Source: Euclidia mi (taxonomy: Eukaryota > Arthropoda > Insecta > Lepidoptera > Erebidae). Taken from it: a stretch of DNA of 64,000 bases. The notes beneath the pieces were generated by a model. That model ran no database searches, was not told where the DNA came from, and saw nothing but the letters and a program-made list of their open reading frames with translations. Below are positions 10,301 through 22,300 of the stretch, in pieces. The stretch is from positions 37,986,394 through 38,050,393 of the forward strand of contig OX123187.2 in NCBI GenBank assembly GCA_944739405.2. Direction: 5' to 3'. The position numbers and the translations under genes are program-made. Every line of letters begins with the position of its first letter. The stretch's first letter is position 1.

Positions 10301-13300
10301 AGGTAGTCTCTCTGCGATATATATGTTAACAAACATTCATCCGGCCATCTTCAGAAACTTGCGCATATTTTATCCTTTATGAATTTTATAAAATATATTT
10401 TTATAATATATAAGTATACTAGCTGACCCAGCGAACTCCGTATCGCCTTTTAAGAGTTTTTATTTAATTCCCTTTTTTCCAAGCCCCTTTTCCAAAGTTA
10501 CTGTTGACTTAGCGCTTAATCTCTTCTTATCATGCCAGGGTCTATAAATGATGCAAAAACAAACATAGATTTTTATGTAATATTGAATTCCCCATTCCTT
10601 AAAATATCGGAGACGATACCCATATCGACTTAAAAAAAATCCCGTCCGCCATCTTTGATTTCCTATCGCCATCTTTGATCACGAAATAGATGTTGTATTT
10701 GTATTCACCATCCCTTAAATCATAGGAGACGATACCCATATTGACTTTTTAAAATTTTCCCATCCGCCATCTTGAATCACGAAATAGATGTTGCATTTGG
10801 ATTTCCTATCCCTTCAAACATCGGAGACGATCCCCATAGAGATTAAAAAAAAATCCCATCCGCCATCTTTGATCACGAAATAGATGGTGTTTTTGAATTC
10901 CCCATTCCTTTAAATATCGAAGACGATACCCATATCGACTTTTAAAAAGATCCCGTCCGCCATCTTTGATTTCCTATCCCGCCATCTTTGATCACGAAAT
11001 AGTTGTTGTATTTGCATTCTCCATCCCTTAAATCATCAGAGACGATACACATATTGATTTTTTTAATTTTTCCCATCCGCCATCTTTGATTTCCCATCTA
11101 CCATCTTGAATCACAAAGCAGATGTTGTATTTGGATTCCCCATCCCTTTTAACAACGCAGACGAAGCCAATATTGATTTTATAATTTTTTTTCCATCCGC
11201 CATCTTTGATTTCCCATCCGCCATCTTTGATCACGAAATAGATGTTGTATTTCGATTCTCCACCCCCTAAAATATCGAAGGCGATACCCATATTGAGTTT
11301 TTAAATTTTCTCATCCGCCATCTTAGATTTCCCGTCCGCCATCTTGGATCACTAAATAAATTTCATATTATTAATCAGCGTCCCGAAAATCTCGAAAACG
11401 ATACCCATATAGATTGTATCCTATTCGTTTAGCCTTTTTTTGCCTTTGACCCAACCCTCCCCCTTCTCGTTTGACCATTTTATTATTTTTGTCTGACCCT
11501 AAAAGTTGTGGCGTAATTTTATATAGCCTATAGCCTTTCGGAGTAATTGGGCTATCATAGGCAATAACAATTTTTAAAATCCGCCTGCTAGTTCCTGAGA
11601 TTAGCCGACATTATCTTTTAGCCTTTTTAGCCTTTTGCCTGGCCCCAAAGGGTCGAAGCGTGATGTTATATAGCCTATAGCCTTCCGGAACAACTGGGCT
11701 ATCGTATACAAAAAGAATTTTTCAGATCCGACCGGTAGTTCCTGAGATTAGCGCGTTCAAACAAACAAACAAACAAACTCTTCCGCTTAATTATATTAGT
11801 ATAGATAGTATAGATAGATATTCGGGGTAACACAAATCTCCTTTATTGGGCAGATACTATATAACTGTAAAAAGTATTTACACATACAAACTACTTAGTA
11901 CAAAGCAAACTTGGGCCAATATCATAGAGCCAATATGGCGACTGTGATTTGTCTGTCAGAACCATTAGAATTGAACAAAATACTCGACAACCCGAATTTT
12001 GCGGATATATGTTGTCGACTCGAAATCTTTATTTTTTAATGTTTTATTATTCAGGTAAGGTTTCGTTTCGATGTACTCCTTGACGAAATTATTAATATAA
12101 GATTATCGACATCTGTTAGAATCTTTTGGAGTTAACAGATAATTGTGACTGTCAATTAATTATAGACAAATAATTTGCAATAAAATAAAATTGCGACTAT
12201 AATTAAAGATCCAAGCTATCCTATCTCTCAAGTTGGACCAGACTGCTCACGGTGTGCCAATTTAATTTAAAATCGGTTAAGTAGTTTAGGAATCCATCGC
12301 GAACAAACATCGTGACAGGAGATTTATATATATTAAGATAAGATATCATGAAATAATATTGAATTCTAACAACCATTCAAATATCTTTACAAATAGTAAA
12401 AGCTAAGTATGGTATAGGTATGCATTTTATAATATGTGCACAACTCGCGAAGGTGGTGTACAAGTAGGAATCTATTTATAAAGGGCAATGGTCAGCGAGC
12501 GCCGTATAAATTAATACTGAATTAAACAAGGTTGATTGTTTTAACGAATATACATAAATTACTACATTTGTAGACATTTTCATAATAAGTTACAACTAGG
12601 TAGGTAACTTTGGGAATGTGCAACGCTTGCTCATAATCATCAACCATGTAATTTTCCACGTCATATAATTTTAATACACGATTAAACTTTAAAAAGCTAT
12701 TTGGATTGTTTGTTAATTCAATTACATATTACCTACATATACATTTTGGGTTTCCACGATACAGGCTTGCCTAGTGATGAAACCAAAGAAAACTAGGAAA
12801 GAATTAAAGTTTTCTGCAAAATATATGCAATGACACAGATTTGCTACATGTTCATGCATGGAATTTCAAGACTGAATTAGCTTAGCATATGAAACGCTCA
12901 AAAAAATATATATAAATTACTCGTGCTTTAAATTTTCATTGATTTATAAGTGCGTATGCATGTAGTTATTCAGTGCCACATAACTAGTTAAGTTAGTATG
13001 TAAGTATGTCTTGCCTTTGTATATTTTGCAGCAATAAACCATTTTTCATTTCTTTTTCATACAAAAAAACTGAAACCTCATATTGTACCAATCATTACGA
13101 ACATTTTTACTTCGGCACCATACCTGGGAAATTCCTGTTTCAGGAGATATTGAGGCTCAAAGTGACGACATTTTTTTCCAATCATTCCAAAATCGTGTTT
13201 TGAATGATAAATGTAAACTTTCTTCTAAATAAACATAAACAAAATTTTCAATATTTCCCTATAATAAACGGCTTTAAAGTTCACTCAACGCAGTGGATGC

Positions 13301-16300
13301 GTTACTATCAATCAGCTGGATGGCATTACCCTAGGCCGCGCGACCACGTGATCACAAACTGCCGCCGTCAGGGCGGTTTCAGATTAGAGTTTTATACTCG
13401 CGTATAATAGACTGAGAGCCAGTGTTCCGCGGACTTACGGTATAGTAGCAAACTCCATATTAATGCTAGTTATACTAATTCATCAGCCGTAGATCAAATG
13501 GGGGTTCACTATTCCCATAGAGGGTTCCTTTAGGCGTGCCTAGAAGTCGAAAAGCATGAAAATCGACTTTCAAAACGTGTTCGCAGCATGTCTGCCGTTT
13601 TGATATCTTAATATTTATATATTTTTTACATTGAAAAACTTAATTGCAGACACTTGTTCCGGTTCCAACTATATTTTATATAATATCATAGTTTCCAAAA
13701 TTACATACAATTTTTGTTATTTTAGCAAAGCTGCGATTTATGTATGTTTTTTACATCATTATTATACATGTATATCTAAAAAACCAGACAGGTAGGTCGG
13801 TTCTAAAATGCAGGCAGACTACATAATAGTTTCACAGTCATGCTAATGGAGATATACGATAAAATAAAGTAGTTGCGCTCAAAAATAGTTGCGCTTTTAG
13901 GAATACCTCGCCGTAGTCGGGTAAAAACTACAGAAGCATAGGTATTATGAATATGTTACACTTAATGTTTATTTATACATACCTTTAATTATTTTATGAC
14001 AGGCATAAGCAACGTATTTTTTAAAAGCGCCAGGCCTTTGTAAACGTCTTCATTATTACTGTTTACGATATTTATTCAGACAAAAAGTAGGTACCTGCTT
14101 ACTGACCTTTGGACATATCGCCACTACGTCCACTGCTATTGATAGCACTGGAAATTTTATGATCTATTAGTTACCATCGGAGTAAAAAAGAATCATCCAC
14201 ATTTATACTATAATCGGCTTTGTTTCTTCTTTGCAATGTTTTTAAAGTGCCTATATACACATACTCTATCATCCTAGTCCTACACTTCCTGGAGTATTAG
14301 GGAAGCCGTCTATGTCTTAGTAAGAAAACTAAGAAAGTGTAATAGGTACATTAAAATAAAACTGATACCCAGTAGCGTAGGAAGGGGGGGGCGGTGGGGG
14401 CGGACCGCCCCGGGTGCCACCCTTTTTGGGGTGCCACCCATCCAAAAAAAGGGGTGACACCCAAAACTCAACTATGAACACTAGTTAGTTACTTTCATGC
14501 ATCTCTTCAAAACATTTATTCAAGTTTTTCGAAAAGTAAGCTGCAAACATTGTTTGTAAATAATTATTATAAATAAAGGCAGTTACTTGACATTCTTAAC
14601 CTCTTGTTTTAATTAAACCCGTGCGAAGTACGGACTCAAAATTGTATTTAAATTTTACTTTTTTTTGTTGATAGTCATCATGTATTTGTTCTGTATTTAG
14701 GTATGAGGTATTTTCAAACAGCTGGTTGGTTTAATGTCTACTAAATTGTCTTCTTTAAAATTTTTAGATTTTCAGACTGTCTGTACTAAAATAGAATTAA
14801 TTTACAAGCAATAAAGGGGTTCGAGGCAAATAGGACACCAACATGGCAAAATCATCTTCAGCCCATTATACTGTCCCACTGCTAGGCACGGGCCTCTCTC
14901 GCTATGAGAAGAGTAAGGCCATAGTTCACTGGGGGCGCACACACGCGGGCTTAGTGGGGCTGGCAGACTTCACAAGTCTTTCGAGAACATTATGGAGAAC
15001 TCTCAGATATGCAGGTTTCCTCACGATGTTTTCCTTCACTGATTAGCAGGCGATAATTAACAATTTAAAACGCACTTAACTCCGAAAAGTCATTGGTGCG
15101 TGCCGTGGATTCGAACCCGAGACCCTCTGCGTAGCAGTCTGTCGGTCTATGCTGGGCCAGAAATGGAATAAATTGAAGAGCAAATGCGGATTATTTCATG
15201 TGGGGCGAAACTTCGCAAGGCGATTGTCGAACAAATCCGCGCAGCCACATGGCATGCGACACCTAATTAACAGTTCGAAAAGTTAGTGGTGCGCGCCGTG
15301 GATTCAAACCCGTTGCCTTTTGCATGGCAATATTGGTGTCTCGTCGTGCGCGCCGTGGATTCAGACCCGTTGCCTTTTGCATGGCAATATTGGTGTCTCG
15401 CCGTGGATTCAAACCCGTTGCCTTTTGCATGGCAATATTGATGTCTTGTCGTGCGCGCCGTGGATTCAAACCCGTTGTCTTTTGCATGGCAATATTGGTG
15501 TCTCGTCGTGCGCGCCGTGGATTCAAACCTGTTGCCTTTTGCATGGCAATATTGGTGTCTCGTCGTGCGCGCCGTGGATTCAAACCCGTTGCCTTTTGCA
15601 TGGCCATATTGGAGTCTCGTCGTGCGCGCCGTGGATTCAGACCCGTTGCCTTTTGCATGGCAATATTGATGTCTTGTCGTGCGCGCCGTGGATTCAAACC
15701 CGTTGCCTTTTGCATGGCAATATTGATGTCTTGTCGTGCGCGCCGTGGATTCAAACCCGTTGCCTTTTGCATGGCAATATTGGTGTCTCGTCGTGCGCGC
15801 CATGGATTCAAACCCGTTGCCTTTTGCATGGCAATATTGATGTCTTGTCGTGCGCGCCGTGGATTCAAACCCGTTGTCTTTTGCATGGCAATATTGGTGT
15901 CTCGTCGTGCGCGCCGTGGATTCAAACCTGTTGCCTTTTGCATGGCAATATTGGTGTCTCGTCGTGCGCGCCGTGGATTCAAACCCGTTGCCTTTTGCAT
16001 GGCCATATTGGTGTCTCGTCGTGCGCGCCGTGGATTCAAACCCGTTGCCTTTTGCATGGCAATATTGGTGTCTCGTCGTGCGCGCCGTGGATTCAAACCC
16101 GTTGCCTTTTGCATGGCTATGTTGGTGTCTCGTCGTGGATTCAAACCCGTTGCCTTTTGCATGGCAATATTGGTGTCTCGCCGTGGATTCAAACCCGTTG
16201 CCTTTTGCATGGCAATATTGGTGTGTCGTCGTGCGCGCCGTGGATTCAAACCCGTTGCCTTTTGCATGGCCATATTGGAGTCTCGTCGTGCGCGCCGTGG

Positions 16301-19300
16301 ATTCAAACCCGTTGCCTTTTGCATGGCAATATTGGTGTCTCGTCGTGCGCGCCGTGGATTCAAACCTGTTGCCTTTTGCATGGCAATATTGGTGTCTCGT
16401 CGTGCGCGCCGTGGATTCAAACCCGTTGCCTTTTGCATGGCCATATTGGTGTCTCGTCGTGCGCGCCGTGGATTCAAACCCGTTGCCTTTTGCATGACAA
16501 TATTGGTGTCTCGTCGTGCACGCCATGGATTCAGACCCGTTGCCTTTTGCATGGCCATATTGGTGTCTCGTCTAGGCTATCGCTGTGTGTGGTATCGTAC
16601 CACACTGGCCAGACTGGTTGGTATATTATTTTGATGTCGAGCTCTCCGTCTTTTTGTACAGATACTAGCTTTCTGTAATTTGACCTGTTATGACTACCAC
16701 TTCATGAAATTGGATAGTGAGTGTCATTATGTATTCTTAATCCATCACCACACGGAGAAAAGAATTGAATCAATTAATAAAATAATATGCTCACAAGGTT
16801 GCCTTTCTGCTGGTCTTCAAATTATAGAGTTCGTCACACTCGACAGATATTAGCAGGATTAAAATAAATTATGATGATTGAAAAAAAAATATTGAAAATT
16901 GAAAAAAATCTTTATTGACATAAAAATTTAGGATACAACAAAATTTATTAACCCTGTCTCCTGTGCTAGTGTTAACTGTATTACCGGAGACAGTGCCTTC
17001 ACCTTAAATACAATATATTTTATGTCATTACGATATCATAGGTTTGAACAAAATAATAACTACATATTATAATTAAATTTAAACAAAAGGAAAAAAATAA
17101 AAAGAAAACAAACAATGGAAAATATTATGAAAGTAATAATAATAGACATGCGTGCATGCTTGAATGAGGTGTGTGTGCGTGTGTGTGTGTGTGTGTGTGT
17201 GCGTGTGTGAGTGTGTGTGTAGTGTTTTGTATGTAGTGCGTGTGATTTTATCTGTGGGTTATCGTATCAAGTCTTCGGTGTCTTTATAATTGTGTGTAAG
17301 GAGCCAGTTTCTGATGGTGGTCTTACATCGGTTAGAGGCAAGAGAGTGAATATGCATAATTTTATTCACTTTGTTGTAAAGGCGGGCAGAAGCAATTCGC
17401 CTTGCAAGAGTGGTTCAGTGAGGCTCAATGGTACAAGTTATAGGCCTCCTACGTACGGCTGTACTGTGATAGGGCAGTGAGGTATGTTTACGTAATAAGA
17501 TAGCACGCACATATAGTTGTCACGCACATATAGTTGTCTCACTGTCATCACCTTACATTCAGCGTAATGTCACAGTTGGGTACCTGCGCGGCTTTTTCGT
17601 CATAACTTTAAGAATTGCACGCTGAGTACGCTCCAGTAGAAGCATTGACGTGGTAATGGATCCTCCCCAGGATGATACACAATATTGCAGCAGTGACTGC
17701 GCCAGGGCGTAATATACAGTTTTTATGGTGCGGTTATCAGCACAACGGCTTAACTTTTAAAAAATTTGAATAAGCTTTCTTACACGACCTACCAGACTAT
17801 TTATGTGGCTATGCCAGGTGACAGTGCTGTCCACTATGACACCCAGGTACTTAATTTCACTATTTCTAGAAAGTTTGGGACACTGGCAGTTGGAGACTAG
17901 TAAGTGGCAGGAGTGTAATGCCAGTTCGAAGCTTAGATCTGGTTGTGTGTGCTTTCTATGGAAGAATGTATTTTGATTTGGTAATAGCGGCCCATCCACT
18001 AACGTTCATTCCTGCCGGAATCTACAATCCTTACGGAATGAACGCCAGTGGATTTGCAAGAGCAAGAAATAATGACGGTATTAAAACACCGCCATCCCTC
18101 CCGTCGCGAAGGACGCGACGCGCGATGTGATCAAGTTACAGTTAGTGCCTGTTTATTTGTCCGGCGTGATTGACTGCTCGTTTGTTATCATTTTGTGTTC
18201 GTTTTCGTCCCGGAAGTATAAAATAGATTCCCAAGAAATAGACGATAAAGATGATATTAGAAATGTTTTTTTTTTTTATATATTCTACCACATACACACA
18301 TCACCATCTATATAGTCCCAAACTAAGCAGAGCTTGTACTATGGGTACTAGATAATGGATGAACATACATATATACTTTTTTTTTGTAAATACATATATA
18401 TAAGTACATAGAAACACCCAGACCAAGACAAACGTCCATGTTCATGCACACAAATGTTTGACTTGAGCGGGAATCGAACCCGCAACCTTCGGTGTTGCAG
18501 TCGCTTACACTCCCGCTGCGCCAACCGGTAGTCAAATCAAGATATTAGATATCGCATGCCAGATCTTTTAAAAGTCTTATAACACTAGATTTCTCGTTTT
18601 CTAATAACCACTTTTTAACCCACATTCTATGTCTTCTTTTAGGTTTAATAATAATAATAATAATGTCCTCCCGACGGATTTCGCCCACGGCGGCTTGTCT
18701 ATACATGAGACTTGCCATCTGCGCGGGACATATTATAGTGCACAAGTGTGTGCGCCAACACAAGTGCACTCTCTATTCCCTCACTCTCATAGTCCGATGG
18801 GACGCCACATGCGACACGACCGGAGAGAGATTGGGCGCAGGACCAACGGCTTAACGTGCTTTCCAAGGCACGGGGGTGTGACACCGCCAACTCCCTGACT
18901 CCGAACTTCTGTTGGATAATTCCTAACAGAAAAACCATCAGTTTTGTTCGACCCGAGAATCGAACCTGAGACCTCATGATCCGCAGTCGCTTACACTACC
19001 GCAGGACCACTGAGGCAGTTGAATTTTAGGTTTAGGTAAATAGATATTCACTCGCAATAAAACTCATAGCAATACATTGATCTGGTTGATGTAGCAATAG
19101 CAATCTCTTGCTTACGACAGGAATGTACCTAAACGTGTGTATGGTCATTGAAGGATTGTTTTTCCTGTCGGACTGGCGTGTCGTGATAAAGTCAGGGGAA
19201 AGAACGTAGGATTGTGGTTTAATTAGTGGCTTCAACGGTTTTATTTTATCCCGTCGCTTTTCTGTACGGATTGCACAACGAGACAAGTCAGAAGAAATGA

Positions 19301-22300
19301 ACGTTAGTGGATGGCCCGCTAATGTTCAGCGTTAACAAATTGCTTTTAAGCCACTTCATAACCCTCACCAAGGCGCTCTCCGCGGTCAGACGTGCTTGGT
19401 CCCAGTCTGTTCCATGAACAATAAGTGCTGTATCGTCTGTAAGGCCCGCACTGCTACTAACAACATTACCTATTCTTACAGATTGGGTTCGGTCAGTCAT
19501 GTAACTACTAAATATTTCTAGCACTTTGCCCCTTATTCCCACCGCCTCCATTTTGTCCAAAAGCAGAGGGACAGACACAGTGTCAAACGCTATACTATAT
19601 CCAAAAATATACCCATCACTTTAGCCTTGTTGTCTGTCAAGTTGTTTGACCACACATTTCACAGCGTCCAAGACAGCCTCGTCAGTAGACTTACCTTTCC
19701 TAAATCCGTACTGATTCTTAGCAATTATATTATGTGTTTCCAGGTAGTTTACGAGTCTGCTGTTAAGGACTTTCTCTAGAATTTTGCTAAGCGCTGTAAG
19801 GATGAATATTATTGGTCTATAATTATTGACACTGTGTCTGTCCCCACTTTTAAAGATGGGTTGTACGAGAGCTTTTTTTATAGTATCTTCGGAAAGACAC
19901 CAGTAGTCAAGCAGAGGTTGCACGATGCAGTTATTGGGCCGACCAGTATATGCCGCGGTCCTTTAATAATAGATACTGGTATTTGATCAATTTCAGTAGC
20001 ACAGTCATTACGCAGATTAAAGATGATTTTAGATATTTCCACTTTGTCAGTGTCAAGTGAGGCCATTGAAGATAACGGTGCGCTTGACCTATTTTGTTTA
20101 CAACTATCTGGGTCCTGCTGCAGAATATTTGAGGCAAGATTTGCTCTGATGTTCGTGTAAAATGCATTAACCTAGTTCGCAGAATCTTGATCGTTTCCAA
20201 AGGTTCCAAGAAGTTCTAAGGGAGGAACGGTCGATTGGTTTGAGTTAGTAATTTTTTTATCTGCTTAGGGGAGGTATTATTGGAAGGCGGAAGATGTTTA
20301 GAATGTTTCGTTTTCTACTTTTGTCTATTTCAAGTAAATTAATTAGTTCCATAGTCTCTGCCTACCCCTCCGGTAAACAGGCGTGAGTCTATGTATGTAT
20401 GTATGTATGTAATTACTGAACATTTTGATTATGAAAATAAGATTTGTTTCCTTTAAGTGCCGTCAAAAGTTAAAGATTATTTACGAAATTTTGTTAATCG
20501 CGCGGGATCTCGCAAATACCTGGATCCCGCGGGATCAAAATAGTCCAGTCCCGAGAATACCGGGATTGACAATTTGCTGCGGGATTGATTGATTTCCTAG
20601 TAACCACGCAATATTATTAATATCTAATTATCTATATGGTGTGGTAAATAATGGACATAAAGAAACATCAATAAATATATAACCTTAGCCAAGGAGATCA
20701 ACTTGGCTCGAGTATCGTGGCTCAAAGCTATCAACAGCGCGACAACTTGTAAAAAAATATGAGTAAAGCATAGACGGCTTTTATCACAATAAACCAAAAC
20801 TAAAGTATCTTAACTTTCATTTACTACAAGTAAATTTACATAATACTTATGTACCTACTAGAATACTAGATAATGATCAAAATCTTTGTTTATGATAGTA
20901 CTATTATTTTTTTTCACCTACTGATATACAAATGGATACCTACTCACAAAAAAACGTAGGCAAGTCTACGTAATATGAGGAAAATACTTGTCTAATACAC
21001 CTTCTACGTAATTACATGTACATTATGTTTATTGTTTAAGTATAAAAAAATTGGGCAAGTGCGAGTTTGACTCGCGCACGAAGGGTTCCGTACCATCATG
21101 TATAAAAGAAAATCACGTTTGTTGTATGTATACTTAAATATTTTTTAAGTTACTACCTGTTTATTTAGATCGAGTAACAAATTGCTTAAAATTACGTTTG
21201 TTGTTTGGGAGCCCCCTTTATTATTAACTTTTTTATTTAATTATTTATTTTGAAATGTAATATACAACTACATATTCTGTGAATATTTTAAGCGTCTACC
21301 TGTTACCGTTAGTAATTTAGAGCAAAAAAGATGAAAAACAACACGTTTACTGTATGGGACCCCCTCTTAATATTTTTTATTTTTAGTATTTGTTGTTATA
21401 GCGGCAACCAAAATACATAATTTGTGAAAATTTCAGCTTTCTAGCTATCATGGTTTATGAGCGGTGGCTTAGTAATAGGGTCCCGTTTTTTTTACCTTTT
21501 AGGTACGAACCCTAAAAACGCGCTTCGTCACGCTAGACGGAGAGCGACGCGCTAAGTCTAATGACATCAACTACTACATATAGTTGATGTACGACACAAC
21601 TCGAAAAATGTTGGACAATTCAAAGCCGGTTTTCATACTGTATTCGAAATTAAAACCAAATATTTAAATTTATTCGTGTTAAATTTTTTTATTTAATTAT
21701 GCCTAGTGAAATTATACGTGTTTAAATAAGTACGAACTTATAAATAAAAGTGTGATTCGAAAGCGAAGAATCGCTTTCGGATCACACTTATAGGGCGATA
21801 AGTGATCCTTCGGCTAAAGTCGCATCATAGTCGATACGTGCCTTACTGCCGAGACACTGAGGGTTCTCAGACAGAAGCGGTCACGCGGTCAAGCGTTCAA
21901 GCGGTCAGTTTTGCGTTCTTTGTGTTATATTACGTTACATAGACCGCGTGACCGCTCTCTGTCGACCCTATGTAACGTAATATGACACAAAGAACGCAAA
22001 ACTGACCGTTTGAACGCTTGACCACGTGACCGCTCTCTGTCTGATAGAACCCTGAAAAGGAAGCATTGGCCGGGAAGATACGCCCGATTGTCATCAGTGC
22101 GGCGACTGCCACGACGTTGTCCAACGCGCGCAGTGACGCACGCAGCTTCCAGAGAGGGCAGAGGGAATTATCGGCAGTTTATATGCATCATTTCGTTGCA
22201 GATTCGCACCACCACACTACGTTAAATTCGCTTGACTTCACCACCGTTCAGGGTACGGGACAAGCGATAATTAACAATTTAATACGCACCATTTCCGATA

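Larger units (their letters stand above)
17987..19319. mobile_element. 1.33-kb DNA transposon inserted in a LINE at TA
   Basis: Ends GCGGCCCATCCACTAACG at the left and CGTTAGTGGATGGCCCGC at the right are inverted repeats with one mismatch. They are flanked by TA at 17985-17986 and 19320-19321. Removing the element brings together the two halves of the LINE RT. No transposase is recognised; two SINEs (18300-18535, 18665-19018) are nested inside. The TA duplication is consistent with Tc1/mariner-like or other TA-targeting elements. Confidence 0.75.
16885..20340 (-). pseudogene. Non-LTR retrotransposon (LINE) reverse transcriptase, 5'-truncated, interrupted
   Basis: Minus-strand coding pieces run from about 20215 to 19322 and from 17984 to about 17540. 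In order they include YRPI and NQYGFRKGKSTDEAVLDAV (RT finger region), LLDKMEAVGIRG, LTDDTALIVHG (the DD-containing catalytic stretch, with the residue before the Asp pair changed from the usual A/V), KSNLLTLN, IKYLGVIVDS and LLQYCISSWGGS. An AATAAA-type polyadenylation signal lies at about 16911-16917, followed by A-rich sequence, marking the 3' end. A 1.33-kb DNA element (17987-19319) splits the RT between KSNLLTLN and the next block. Several frameshifts are present. Clade (CR1/Jockey group) is uncertain. Confidence 0.8.

Noticed and set aside
15289..16572. CRISPR-like array
   Set aside because: The repeats are contiguous 57-bp units with no variable spacers and no cas genes, in a eukaryotic window.
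15263..16678. Open frames of 215-452 codons on both strands with a 19-residue repeat
   Set aside because: They cross a 57-bp satellite; the period is a multiple of three and lacks stops, so long frames arise automatically in several phases. No start context, splice sites or protein features.
18465..18535. Genuine tRNA gene on the minus strand
   Set aside because: The B box is good, but the segment is followed by the SINE body and tail found in two other copies, and I could not fold a complete cloverleaf.
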